From Bdellovibrionales bacterium (GTDB lineage: Bacteria > Bdellovibrionota > UBA2428): a stretch of DNA of 21,327 bases. A program made the position numbers and the translations under genes. Under the pieces are notes generated by a model. The model saw only the letters and a list, made by a program, of their open reading frames with translations, made no database searches and had not been told where the DNA came from. Shown here in pieces: positions 1-7,884 of this stretch (positions within the stretch are counted from its first letter, which is position 1; the number at the start of each line of letters is the position of its first letter). Location of the stretch: contig JAFEAR010000175.1 in NCBI GenBank assembly GCA_018266335.1, positions 1-21,327 of the forward strand. Reading direction: 5' to 3'.

Positions 1-467
1 AGCGCGAGGGCGCGAAAAGGTTGCGCATCGTTGATGGCGGCGAGCTTCAGTGTGGCCATCCAAAAGGGCAGCGCGCGGGCAAAGTCCGGCAGCATGGCAA
101 AGCTACGGTTCGCCTCGATGGCGATGAGCTGAGAGGCCTCGGTGGGAAAATCTTCGAGCTGACCAAAGAAGGCGCCGCGCTTTTCTTGGCTCAGCATTTG
201 GTTCAGCCATACGGCCGTTTGGGCAAAGGCCGAGTCTGGCAGAGCGACGAGCTTTTGGTAGCGGGGAGAGTCGGGTTGGTTATGATCGTAAAGCAAACAG
301 CCCAAGCCATTTTTCACCAGCGCTGGAGTCCACGCTTTGGCTTGCACTTGAAATTTGGAACAGAGATTGTTTTCGTTGACGCGCAGCTCAGGTCGCGAGC
401 TTCCGCCGCAGGCGGTCAGCAGTGTGGAAAGCAGAGCGAGGGGGATTGAAAAACGGGCGCGAAACAT
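1..467 (-). CDS. Putative lipoprotein, partial (C-terminus beyond left edge)
   Basis: An open minus-strand frame runs from an ATG at 467-465 off the left edge, with 155 codons visible and no stop. The product begins MFRARFSIPLALLSTLLTAC, a basic start, a hydrophobic stretch and a lipobox (LTAC) with Cys20 followed by Gly-Gly. This is a classic lipoprotein signal peptide, and Gly at +2 would favour outer-membrane sorting under the usual Lol rule. The mature part contains two further Cys residues (Cys36 in LCSKFQ and the GLGCLL Cys) and no domain I recognise. An AAGAAG-like purine stretch lies about 8 bases upstream of the ATG as a weak ribosome site. A plus-strand frame covers most of the same stretch, but it lacks these targeting features and looks like a shadow. 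The gene diverges from the secreted pair at 537-3094. Function unknown. Confidence 0.75.
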   Translation of the reverse strand, partial: MFRARFSIPLALLSTLLTACGGSSRPELRVNENNLCSKFQVQAKAWTPALVKNGLGCLLYDHNQPDSPRYQKLVALPDSAFAQTAVWLNQMLSQEKRGAFFGQLEDFPTEASQLIAIEANRSFAMLPDFARALPFWMATLKLAAINDAQPFRALA

Positions 468-493
468 TCCGCATTCTTCTTAGTGTGTTACAG

Positions 494-512
494 TTTACGG
501 GTAAAACGTTTT
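494..512. promoter_or_regulatory. Overlapping small dyads in a divergent intergenic region
   Basis: The 69-base gap between the lipoprotein start (467) and the probable TTG start (537) holds two short inverted repeats. One is TTTAC-GG-GTAAA at 494-505, and the other is the perfect palindrome AAAACGTTTT at 503-512. Their position between divergent genes would suit an operator, but both are short and AT-rich, so chance is a real alternative. I could not define a convincing -10/-35 pair on either strand. Confidence 0.2.
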
Positions 513-536
513 CGTGCGGTAGGGGTGGGTTTTTCA

Positions 537-1160
537 TTGCTAAAACGACTGATTTTTTTCATTCTTTCGAGCTCCGCTTCGGCCACTACGGTGTTGCCGC
601 TGGGGGTTGATGACCTTGTGGGGCGTTCACCGGTTGTGATCTATGGCCGGGTGGCTCAGATTCAGGTCGATTCGGGTACCGGCGAGCGCACGGCCGTCGT
701 GGAGAGCTTGGACGTGGCTAAGTCTCCGGAAGAATTCAAACATCAGCGCGATTTTTACGTCCCCCTGCTGAACCGGGCCCTTCCGGGGCGCTTGATGGAA
801 CGCGTGGCGGGGGCTCCCGAACTGCGTCCCGACGAAGAGTTGGTGTTGTTTTTGCGTCCCGTGGACGTCGATCGGGAAGGACTCCATCGGCGCCGAGATG
901 GCCAACGGATCTTTGCCCTGGAGGGTTTTCACCAGGGCAAGCTCCGGGTTGTTCACGATGCCACCGGAGCCCGGCGCCTCTTGACCTGGGACCTGGCCCC
1001 GGAGGGAGCGCTCAGCGCGACCCAGCTTAGGGCCCAGTCCACGACCCCGCGGACCACGGGCTTGCGTCCGCAGAGTGTGCCTACGGGAGTTCCTGTGGAA
1101 TCGCTGCGTACTTTGGACTCCGTGCTGAATGCAGCTCGCGCTGCTGGGGGTGCCCGGTGA
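537..1160 (+). CDS. Small exported protein paired with downstream metalloprotease
   Basis: The product is a 207-residue protein of unknown function. The reading frame is open further upstream, to a GTG at 483, but the best start is the TTG at 537. It is preceded by AGGGG (521-525) at good spacing, and it gives a clean signal peptide, MLKRLIFFILSSSASA, with cleavage before TTVLPL. A GTG at 525 is the alternative. The mature protein has a beta-rich pattern (VVIYGRVAQIQV, then EELVLFLRPV at the middle, then a Gly-Lys-Leu-Arg-Val strand) and a low-complexity Ser/Thr/Pro-rich tail. Its last bases overlap the metalloprotease start (GTGA at 1157-1160), so the two are very probably translationally coupled. 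I recall similar small exported proteins encoded beside matrixin-like proteases, but that is pattern memory, not a family assignment. It could be a chaperone, inhibitor or surface partner of the protease; the sequence does not decide. Confidence 0.7.
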   Translation: MLKRLIFFILSSSASATTVLPLGVDDLVGRSPVVIYGRVAQIQVDSGTGERTAVVESLDVAKSPEEFKHQRDFYVPLLNRALPGRLMERVAGAPELRPDEELVLFLRPVDVDREGLHRRRDGQRIFALEGFHQGKLRVVHDATGARRLLTWDLAPEGALSATQLRAQSTTPRTTGLRPQSVPTGVPVESLRTLDSVLNAARAAGGAR

Positions 1161-3094
1161 AGCGCTTCGCGGCCCTTACCTTTTTGGGTTTGAGCTCGTT
1201 GGCGTGGGGCCACGTGCGACAGCGTGTTTATGTGCCCACGAGCGGAACCAGTGGTGACGGTAAAGAGTCCATCATCGCCTGGCCCCTAAGTTCGGGCGTA
1301 AAAGTTTCGATGCACCAGTTCAGTGGGAATATCGGGAGTGGTTTGACGGCGACGACGATTGACTTCACAGCCGCGCGTGCGGCCGTGGGCGCGGGGCTGG
1401 CGCAGTGGACGGGCAACGGCGTGACGCTTTTCGGTGGACTCACCTTGCCGCTCCCCGTGGACCTAGATGGCACCTTGCCGTACGCAACGACGAACAACTG
1501 CGAACGTTCTAGTTCTTCGAGTGTCGACGGCGTGAACAATGTGCTCTTCACCTCCAAGATTGATACCAGCTGTGCGAGTTCTCTATCCTCGAGCACGGGC
1601 GTGATTGGGTTGACTCGGGTCCTCTACGATTCCACGACGGGCCAAATTGTCGAGGCGGACGTGCAGTTCGACGACAAAGAATTTTTGTTTAAAACTTCGG
1701 GTAGTAATGACATCTCGGTCACGCCCAAAGAGGTTTTGCTGAGCGATGTGGTGACCCACGAGTTGGGACACTTTTTTGGTCTCGATCACACCTCCTCGCG
1801 TTCCTCGACGATGCTCTTTGCCATCGCCGAAGATTTGCACACCACCAAGACGGATGACCAATTGGGCCTATTTTCCCTCTACAATCCGAGTGGGCTGAGC
1901 AGTGCCGCGGGGGGGGCGCAGGGCAGCGTGATGGTGGGGTCGACGCCCGCCTTTGGCGCGGCGGTGTTTGCGCTGAATCCGCGCACGCTCAAGGTGAACG
2001 CCACGGAGCTGACAGATTTGAATGGGGCTTTCCAGTTCTGCGCACTTCCGCCTGGCCCTCAAATTGCCTTCGCGGCGACTTACCGTCCGCTCTCCACTAT
2101 TCATTCGTACTACTCGGGCGACAATGGCTCTACCAAGGATGCTGAATCGGGTGCCTGCTTTAACCCGGGGTGCACGCTCGCCACGCAAGATCTAGAGCGT
2201 TCCTGGTTCGTGTCGTCGACGAGTGTTGATGGTGGAGCGGAGATGCGCATGTTCAATGTGCCGGCCGGAGGCATCGCCAAATTCGTCAACATTGTGGGTA
2301 GTCAAAGCGCCCAAACTCTTGCTGACCCTAGCGCCTCGGCGACCTTGGCGTTGGACAGCCCGCGTTTGGCGCAGTTGTCTTCTAGCAGCTTGCCTCTGGG
2401 CGGCAAGCTGACGAACGTGGGCACGCATGTTTATACTTTTGTTGCGCCCTCGAGTGGAAACGTCCAAATCCGCACCGCTTCGCTGGCGCTCTACACGCGC
2501 CTTAAGTTGAATTTGCAATTGCTCGATGCCACGGGGGTGACGGATGTGGGCGCTACGCGGTGTCCGATTTCGCCGGGCAGTGGCGAGGCCTTCGATGAGC
2601 CGAGCGTGGCTACGCCCACCACCGACATCGCCTACGGACGTGATCCCTGGTTGAACTGCACGGGACTCACGGCGGGAGCGAGCTACCAAATTAAACTGAC
2701 GGGCACGGGTTTGAAGTGCACGGATATTCCGGGCAACGCGTCGGATTGTATTGCGCAAGGGGTGGAAGCTTCCTCGACGGCGATTCCCTATTATTTGGTG
2801 ACGGTTTTTGAAACTTCTAAGCTCACGGATACAACTGCGGGTGGTAGCTTAGATGCTTCGACTTCGGCACTTTCTACTTATGGTAATTTGCCGACTTGCG
2901 GCGAGAAGTCAGCGACCGCTACGCAGACGGACAAGCCGTCGGGTGGGTGCTGTGGGACTTTGAGCAATCGGATTCCAGGTGGCCCCAGTGGCCCGCAGTC
3001 CTTACTGCTGACCTTGGCGTTGAGCCCGCTAACCTGGTTCGCTTTGCAGCGAGCGGTGCGACGCTTACGTGCGCGACTTACAGCACCGCAATAA
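1157..3094 (+). CDS. Secreted matrixin-like zinc metalloprotease with C-terminal membrane tag
   Basis: The product is a 645-residue exported protease. It has a signal peptide, MKRFAALTFLGLSSLAWG, with probable cleavage before HVRQ. The zinc-binding motif HELGHFFGLDH lies at residues 201-211 (His201, His205, His211, with Glu202 as catalytic base). A Met-turn-like SSTML follows around residue 217, as in metzincin (M10-type) peptidases. After the catalytic domain comes a carboxypeptidase-regulatory-like beta domain (about 254-320, with DLNGAFQFCALPPG). Next is a region resembling a pre-peptidase C-terminal (PPC) domain (about 420-555, VYTFVAPSSGNVQIRT). The C-terminus has two Cys (598-599), a Gly/Pro-rich spacer, a hydrophobic segment (about 614-632) and an Arg-rich end. 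This layout recalls MYXO-CTERM or GlyGly-CTERM sorting tags. The GTG start overlaps the upstream stop (GTGA), and the 3' end overlaps the convergent gene at 3078-3341 by 17 bases. Confidence 0.85.
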   Translation: MKRFAALTFLGLSSLAWGHVRQRVYVPTSGTSGDGKESIIAWPLSSGVKVSMHQFSGNIGSGLTATTIDFTAARAAVGAGLAQWTGNGVTLFGGLTLPLPVDLDGTLPYATTNNCERSSSSSVDGVNNVLFTSKIDTSCASSLSSSTGVIGLTRVLYDSTTGQIVEADVQFDDKEFLFKTSGSNDISVTPKEVLLSDVVTHELGHFFGLDHTSSRSSTMLFAIAEDLHTTKTDDQLGLFSLYNPSGLSSAAGGAQGSVMVGSTPAFGAAVFALNPRTLKVNATELTDLNGAFQFCALPPGPQIAFAATYRPLSTIHSYYSGDNGSTKDAESGACFNPGCTLATQDLERSWFVSSTSVDGGAEMRMFNVPAGGIAKFVNIVGSQSAQTLADPSASATLALDSPRLAQLSSSSLPLGGKLTNVGTHVYTFVAPSSGNVQIRTASLALYTRLKLNLQLLDATGVTDVGATRCPISPGSGEAFDEPSVATPTTDIAYGRDPWLNCTGLTAGASYQIKLTGTGLKCTDIPGNASDCIAQGVEASSTAIPYYLVTVFETSKLTDTTAGGSLDASTSALSTYGNLPTCGEKSATATQTDKPSGGCCGTLSNRIPGGPSGPQSLLLTLALSPLTWFALQRAVRRLRARLTAPQ

Positions 3095-3341
3095 AGAGCG
3101 AACCGTTTTTGAACTTTTCGATGTAGCTAGAAATCACATCTTCGCCGACGAGTTGAAGCTCGTAGTCTTCGAAGCCCGTGATTTGTTTGAGTTCGACGAG
3201 CGCTTCGTCCGTTAGGGGGCGGCGCGCGATGAGACACAGCTTATCCTTCTTCACGGCGAGGGGGATAATGCTGAGTTTCTCGAGAACGTCGCTGGGAATA
3301 ATTCCCTGCACGTTCGGGTTAAAACACAACGAGGAAGCCAT
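3078..3341 (-). CDS. Stand-alone T2SSE_N-like (GspE/PilB N-terminal) domain protein
   Basis: The product is an 87-residue protein starting at the ATG at 3341-3339. A GGAG sits 6 bases upstream on the minus strand, which favours this ATG over the adjacent TTG at 3344. The sequence follows the second half of the N-terminal domain of type II secretion and type IV pilus assembly ATPases: IIPSDVLEKLSIIPLAV, then KDKLCLIARRP, then LTDEALVELKQITGFE, then a final helix SSYIEKF. There is no ATPase part. The RLGxxL-type repeats that bind c-di-GMP in MshEN domains are not visible, so I would not call it a c-di-GMP receptor. Family members normally sit in front of GspE/PilB ATPases, where they contact the membrane platform. 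A free-standing copy could act as an adaptor or regulator. Its stop lies inside the 3' end of the metalloprotease gene, tail to tail. Confidence 0.6.
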   Translation of the reverse strand: MASSLCFNPNVQGIIPSDVLEKLSIIPLAVKKDKLCLIARRPLTDEALVELKQITGFEDYELQLVGEDVISSYIEKFKNGSLFIAVL

Positions 3342-3437
3342 CAACTACTCCACTTTTCCAGCTCACGTCCCTTGTCAGCTTCTACTGTCCGCATCCACTT
3401 ACATGATTCCAACATAGAACTCTTCGGTGTCTAAGCG

Positions 3438-3466
3438 TTGAACTTGAGAAGGTTTTTTGCTTTAAC
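3438..3466 (+). promoter_or_regulatory. Candidate sigma70-like promoter for uvrB
   Basis: TTGAAC (3438-3443) and TTTAAC (3461-3466) are separated by exactly 17 bases, each matching 4 of 6 consensus positions. It would give a leader of about 200 bases before the GTG at 3672 that contains both hairpins noted nearby. The match is modest and unsupported by any other signal. Confidence 0.25.
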
Positions 3467-3616
3467 GGTGAAAGGAATTGTCTTCCGATTGTGGAATTGA
3501 CCACTCTGTCGTCACACTCGGCGTCAAGTGTTGCCATTAAAGGGAATGACTCGTGGGGCATGCGCGCCCCAGCGTGCCTAGCTTTTCGACATATGAGTTT
3601 TTCGAGAAGACGGCTT

Positions 3617-3634
3617 GGGCTAGTCGTCTGGCCC
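3617..3634 (+). other. Stem-loop in uvrB leader
   Basis: GGGCTAG (3617-3623) pairs with CTGGCCC (3628-3634), with one G-U pair and the loop TCGT. It ends 24 bases before the uvrB ribosome site. No T-run follows, so it is not a classical terminator. It could affect mRNA stability or be chance. Confidence 0.3.
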
Positions 3635-3671
3635 GGCCCGTGGGATAAATGACTTTCGGAGGTAATTCAGC

Positions 3672-5708
3672 GTGAGTGACACCTTTGATCTCGTGACCGA
3701 TTTTACCCCTGCGGGCGACCAGCCGCGCGCCATTGCCGAGCTCGTCGAGGGCTTGCAGCACAATCGCAAACACCAAACTTTGTTGGGCGTAACGGGGTCG
3801 GGAAAAACTTTCAGCATTGCCAATGTGATTCAGAAAGTAAACATGCCCACGCTCGTGCTTGCTCCCAACAAGACGCTCGCTGCGCAGCTGTATTCGGAAT
3901 TCAAAACATTGTTTCCGCGCAATGCGGTTGAGTTCTTTGTTTCTTACTACGATTACTACCAGCCCGAGGCGTACCTGCCCGCCACGGACACGTACATCGA
4001 GAAGGACTCGGCCATTAACGAGGAGATCGATAAGCTCCGCCACTCGGCGACGCGTTCGCTCTTCGAGCGGCGCGACGTCATTATTGTGGCCAGCGTGTCG
4101 TGCATTTATGGTTTGGGTTCGCCCGAGGCGTACCGGGGCATGATGCTCACTCTGACCAAGGGCGAAAAAATGCGGCGCGATGATTTGCTGCGCAAGCTAG
4201 TGGAAATCAGTTACACCCGCAGCGATTTTGACTTTCACCGTGGTACTTTTCGGGTGCGGGGCGACGTGGTGGACGTATTTCCTGCCTACGAAAGTTTGCG
4301 GGCCATTCGCCTGGAGTTCTTTGGCAACGAGCTGGCGAGCATCGAGGAGCTCGATCCCATTCGCGGCACGCGCGTGGCCGCCCTCAAGCGGGTGATGGTG
4401 TTTCCGGGCTCGCACTACGTCACGCCGCTCGATCAGAAAAAGAGCGCCATGGCCGAAATCCAGGAAGAGCTGCGCCAGCGCCTGGTGGAAATGCGCTCCC
4501 TGGGTAAAGTTGTCGAAGCGCAGCGTTTGGAAACGCGCGTGATGTTCGATTTAGAAATGATACAGGAGGTGGGTTACTGCCCCGGCGTTGAGAACTATTC
4601 GCGTTACATGTCCGGCCGCAAAGCGGGCGAGGCCCCCCCTACGCTCATCGAATATTTTCCCAAGGATTGGCTGCTTGTGGCCGACGAGAGCCACGTTACG
4701 ATTCCGCAGATTGGCGCCATGTACCGGGGCGACCGCGCCCGCAAAATGAGTTTGGTGGAGCACGGCTTTCGCTTGCCGAGTGCGCTCGACAACCGTCCGC
4801 TTAAGTTTGAGGAGTTCGAAGGCCTCGTGAATAAGGTTATTTACGTGAGCGCGACTCCGGCCAACTACGAGCTGGAGAAGTCGGGTGGCAAAATTGTGGA
4901 GCAAATCATTCGCCCCACGGGCCTGCTGGACCCGACCATCGAGATTCGCCCCGCAGGCAATCAGGTGGCGGATTTGCTGGTGTTCTGTAAGGACCGCGCG
5001 AAGAAGGGCGAGCGCGTGCTGGCCACGACGCTCACCAAGAAAATGGCCGAGGATCTTACGGACTTTCTGCGCAACAGCGGCGTGCGCGTGCGCTACATGC
5101 ACTCCGACGTGGAGACGTTGGAGCGCGTGGAGATTTTGCGTGACCTTAGGGCCGGTAAGTTCGACGTGCTCGTGGGCATTAACTTGCTGCGCGAGGGCCT
5201 AGACCTTCCGGAAGTTTCGCTCGTGGCGATTCTGGATGCGGATAAGGAAGGCTTCCTGCGCTCGCGGACCTCGCTCATTCAAACCTTCGGCCGTGCCGCG
5301 CGGAACGCAAATGGACACGTCATCTGCTACGCCGATCGCATGACGGATAGCATGCGGGCCGCCATTGACGAGTGCAGTCGGCGCCGGGCCCTCCAGGAGG
5401 CCTACAACACTGAGCACGGGATTACGCCGAAGACGGTCAAGAAAAATTTGGAGAATCAGGTTACGGATCGCGTCGAAGGGCGTGCGAACGCCGACTACGT
5501 GGACTTGACGCAGCTGCCTGAAGACGAAAAAGGAAAAACGATCGACCCCGCAGACATCCCATCGATCATTGGTAAACTCGAAAACGAAATGCGGAAGGCG
5601 GCGAAGGATTTGGACTTCGAGCTGGCCGCGCAAATTCGTGATCGACTGTTGCGTTACCGAGAGATGGAGCTCAAATGGAAAAACGAGAAGACAGCAATTC
5701 TGGGCTGA
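3672..5708 (+). CDS. uvrB: Excinuclease ABC subunit B
   Basis: The product is 678 residues, close to the usual UvrB length. UvrB is the damage-verifying helicase-like subunit of nucleotide excision repair: UvrA2 loads it, and UvrC then incises. Visible motifs are Walker A GVTGSGKT (39-46), the beta-hairpin region [25 protein letters not shown] at about 92-112 that clamps one DNA strand, the helicase motif II DESH (338-341), the VSATPANYE motif III region, and motifs V/VI with [13 protein letters not shown] and [11 protein letters not shown]-terminal UVR motif (about 636-668, [20 protein letters not shown]) binds UvrC. The GTG start has GGAGG (3658-3662) nine bases upstream. The 3' end overlaps the aminotransferase start by 34 bases, so uvrB heads a probable operon with serine-pathway genes. 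No clear SOS box was seen upstream. Confidence 0.97.
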   Translation: MSDTFDLVTDFTPAGDQPRAIAELVEGLQHNRKHQTLLGVTGSGKTFSIANVIQKVNMPTLVLAPNKTLAAQLYSEFKTLFPRNAVEFFVSYYDYYQPEAYLPATDTYIEKDSAINEEIDKLRHSATRSLFERRDVIIVASVSCIYGLGSPEAYRGMMLTLTKGEKMRRDDLLRKLVEISYTRSDFDFHRGTFRVRGDVVDVFPAYESLRAIRLEFFGNELASIEELDPIRGTRVAALKRVMVFPGSHYVTPLDQKKSAMAEIQEELRQRLVEMRSLGKVVEAQRLETRVMFDLEMIQEVGYCPGVENYSRYMSGRKAGEAPPTLIEYFPKDWLLVADESHVTIPQIGAMYRGDRARKMSLVEHGFRLPSALDNRPLKFEEFEGLVNKVIYVSATPANYELEKSGGKIVEQIIRPTGLLDPTIEIRPAGNQVADLLVFCKDRAKKGERVLATTLTKKMAEDLTDFLRNSGVRVRYMHSDVETLERVEILRDLRAGKFDVLVGINLLREGLDLPEVSLVAILDADKEGFLRSRTSLIQTFGRAARNANGHVICYADRMTDSMRAAIDECSRRRALQEAYNTEHGITPKTVKKNLENQVTDRVEGRANADYVDLTQLPEDEKGKTIDPADIPSIIGKLENEMRKAAKDLDFELAAQIRDRLLRYREMELKWKNEKTAILG

Positions 5709-6880
5709 ACGCCACGGCGTTCTTCAAGCCGCGTATTCTAACCACGGGTCCCACGCCGGTGCCCGAGTTTGTTCTCGCCGCTATGGCGGGCTCGGTGCAC
5801 TACCATCGAGGCCCGGCCTTTGCGGCCATCATGGAGGACTGCCGCAAGTTGTTGCCGGCAGTCTTTGGCACCAAAGAAGAGGTGCTTATTTTTTCGGGCA
5901 CCGGAACGCTCGCCATGGAAGGGGCCATTGCCAACTTCTTTGCTCCGGGTGACGAAGTCATTGGTATCAACGGCGGAAAGTTCGGCGCACGTTGGTGCGA
6001 GCAGGCGCGCATTTACGGGTGCCAGGTGCATGAAATCAAAGTGGAGCGTGGGCACGCCGTAAAGGTGGCCGACGTAGAAGCCGCGCTCAAAGCGCATCCG
6101 CAGGCCCGGGGCGTGCTGGTGCACGCCAGCGAAACGAGCACGGGCGTGCGCAACGACGTGAAGGCCATTGCCAAGTTGGCGAAGGCGCTACCGGATTGTC
6201 TGACTCTCGTTGACGGAGTGACGGCCGTGGGCGTGTTCGATGTGCCCATGGATCAGTGGGGCGTGGATGTGCTCGTGGGCGGATCGCAAAAGGGATTCAT
6301 GTTGCCGCCCGGTCTTAGTTTTGGCGTGGCGAGCGCTCGTGCCTGGGCCCGCACCGAAAAAATCAAAAACGTTCGTTACTATCTGGACTGGCGCAAGGAA
6401 CGTAAGGCCGCGCAAGAAAACGCGGGGGCCTTTACCTCGGCCGTTACTTTGGTGGGTGGCCTGCAGGCCGTGCTCCGGCACTTCCATCAGGAAGGTCTGC
6501 AAAAAATTTACGCGCGTAATTGGAAAATGGCTTATGCCACGCGCCGGGCCGCCGAGACTCTGGGTTTTGAACTCTTCGTTAAGGACGAATTCAGTTACTC
6601 CGCAGCCTGCACCTCGCTCTTGGCTGAGGGGAGCTACGGTAAAGTTCTGCGCGAGCGCTTCGGCATGACCGTGAGCGGTGGTCAGGACGAACTCAAAGGA
6701 AAAATTTTGCGCATCGGTCACTTGGGGTACATCGATGCCTGGGACGTGATGTCGCAGCTCGTGGCAGCGACCCGGGTGGCCGAAGGCATGGGTCGCAAGA
6801 TGAATTTAGCGGCCGGCTTGGAGACCTTCGTGAAGATTGCGGATTCGAACGAAAACTACACGCCCAAGGATTTGCGATGA
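5675..6880 (+). CDS. Class V aminotransferase (probable phosphoserine / serine-pyruvate type)
   Basis: The product is a 401-residue PLP enzyme of aminotransferase class V, in the alanine-glyoxylate / serine-pyruvate / small-subunit-hydrogenase-like branch ([16 protein letters not shown] near the start, then [14 protein letters not shown], the phosphate-binding type loop). The PLP lysine is Lys206 in [12 protein letters not shown], and VDGVTAVG about 25-30 residues earlier carries the Asp that contacts the pyridine nitrogen. The ATG at 5675 lies inside the end of uvrB with GGAG about 6 bases upstream, and its stop overlaps the serA start (ATGA at 6877-6880). Direct coupling to serA suggests it transaminates 3-phosphohydroxypyruvate to phosphoserine, in place of canonical SerC. 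That role is inferred from the neighbour. Serine-glyoxylate or alanine-glyoxylate activity is the alternative, so I give no gene symbol. Confidence 0.85.
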   Translation: MEKREDSNSGLNATAFFKPRILTTGPTPVPEFVLAAMAGSVHYHRGPAFAAIMEDCRKLLPAVFGTKEEVLIFSGTGTLAMEGAIANFFAPGDEVIGINGGKFGARWCEQARIYGCQVHEIKVERGHAVKVADVEAALKAHPQARGVLVHASETSTGVRNDVKAIAKLAKALPDCLTLVDGVTAVGVFDVPMDQWGVDVLVGGSQKGFMLPPGLSFGVASARAWARTEKIKNVRYYLDWRKERKAAQENAGAFTSAVTLVGGLQAVLRHFHQEGLQKIYARNWKMAYATRRAAETLGFELFVKDEFSYSAACTSLLAEGSYGKVLRERFGMTVSGGQDELKGKILRIGHLGYIDAWDVMSQLVAATRVAEGMGRKMNLAAGLETFVKIADSNENYTPKDLR

Positions 6881-7881
6881 GTCTGGTGGTCGTAGCCACG
6901 GATGGCATGGCGACCGAGGGTGCAGAACGGCTCGGAAAATCGCCGGGCGTTGAACTGGTCGTGCACAAGAGCGTCGATGCGAATGTGCTCGTGACTACTT
7001 TGCAGCACGCTGACATCGCCATCATTCGTTCGGCCACGCAGCTTAAGCGGGGAGTGTTGAACCAATTGCCGAAGCTTAAGGGTATTCTGCGGGCGGGGGT
7101 GGGCATTGATAACATCGAAGTGCCGGCGGCCACCGAAATGGGCATTTGGGTTTGGAATGCACCTACCGGTAACTTCCAAGCGACGGCCGAACTTGCGCTG
7201 GGATTGCTCTTTGCGGCGGCCCGCAAAATTCCGCTGGCGACCGAGGGGGCCCGTCAGGGCAAGTGGCTCAAGAAAGAGATCGCCGAGAGTGGCCGACAAC
7301 TGAGCGGTTCCACCCTGGGCATTTACGGCGCCGGCAACATTGGATTGCGGGTGGCGCGCATGGCGCGGGGCTTGGGCATGAACGTGCTCATTTGTGATCC
7401 GGTTTACCGCTCCGATGAATTTGCCACGGTAGATTTTGGCGCTTTGCTGGCGCAGAGCGATTTTATTACGCTCCACGCCCCCATGCTGGATTCCACTCGG
7501 CATGCTTTTAATTTAGATGCTTTTCAAAAGATGAAACGCAACGCGATCATCGTGAATGCGGCGCGCGGCGGACTTATCAAGGATGCTGATTTGCTGCGCG
7601 CGCTTGAGGAAAAACTCATTGCCGGTGCGGCCCTCGATGTGTTCGAGCAGGAGCCTTTTCCGGCGGATGATGCCATTTACTCCAAGCTTCTGCGGGATTC
7701 GCGCGTGGTGGCTACGCCGCACATCGGCGCCTCCACGCTTGAATCGCAGCGACTCGTGGCGCTCGAATCGGCCGATAAAATCGCAGCCGTGGCTTTGGCG
7801 GCTATGGATGCTTCGGCGCTGGCTCCGCGCAGTATGAATGCGCCCCAGCAACCACGGTTGAGATTGCGGTTGGCGGATTAG
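6877..7881 (+). CDS. serA: D-3-phosphoglycerate dehydrogenase, short form without ACT domain
   Basis: The product is a 334-residue member of the NAD-dependent D-isomer 2-hydroxyacid dehydrogenases. It oxidises 3-phosphoglycerate to 3-phosphohydroxypyruvate, the first step of serine synthesis. The N-terminal substrate region has RAGVGIDNI, the Rossmann loop GAGNIG is at 151-156, and the catalytic trio is Arg230 (NAARGG), Glu259 (FEQEP) and His282 (TPHIGAS). The protein ends about 40 residues after the His region, so there is no ACT or intervening domain for serine feedback. This matches short SerA forms. AAGGA (6866-6870) precedes the ATG, and the start overlaps the aminotransferase stop by ATGA. 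Other 2-hydroxyacid dehydrogenases (glyoxylate or hydroxypyruvate reductase) have the same motifs. The aminotransferase neighbour makes SerA the best call. Confidence 0.85.
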   Translation: MSLVVVATDGMATEGAERLGKSPGVELVVHKSVDANVLVTTLQHADIAIIRSATQLKRGVLNQLPKLKGILRAGVGIDNIEVPAATEMGIWVWNAPTGNFQATAELALGLLFAAARKIPLATEGARQGKWLKKEIAESGRQLSGSTLGIYGAGNIGLRVARMARGLGMNVLICDPVYRSDEFATVDFGALLAQSDFITLHAPMLDSTRHAFNLDAFQKMKRNAIIVNAARGGLIKDADLLRALEEKLIAGAALDVFEQEPFPADDAIYSKLLRDSRVVATPHIGASTLESQRLVALESADKIAAVALAAMDASALAPRSMNAPQQPRLRLRLAD

Positions 7882-7884
7882 AGC

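Larger units (their letters stand above)
3342..3671. other. 330-base divergent intergenic region upstream of uvrB
   Basis: No convincing gene is visible on either strand between the T2SSE_N gene and uvrB. It holds a weak sigma70-like pair at 3438-3466, a 6-bp inverted repeat at 3554-3571 (TGGGGC / GCCCCA, 6-base loop), a 7-bp stem with a 4-base loop at 3617-3634 and the uvrB ribosome site GGAGG at 3658-3662. I looked for a LexA-type box (CTGTN8ACAG or the Bdellovibrio/deltaproteobacterial variants) and did not find a clear one. Confidence 0.6.

Noticed and set aside
21..449. 142-codon plus-strand frame at the left edge
   Set aside because: The opposite strand starts with a convincing lipoprotein signal peptide and lipobox, and this frame shows none.
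3078..3341. c-di-GMP-binding MshEN domain in the small protein
   Set aside because: The RLGxxL-type repeats needed for binding are not visible; only the second half of the T2SSE_N domain is recognisable.
3342..3671. SOS (LexA) box upstream of uvrB
   Set aside because: No CTGT-N8-ACAG-like dyad was found in the intergenic region.
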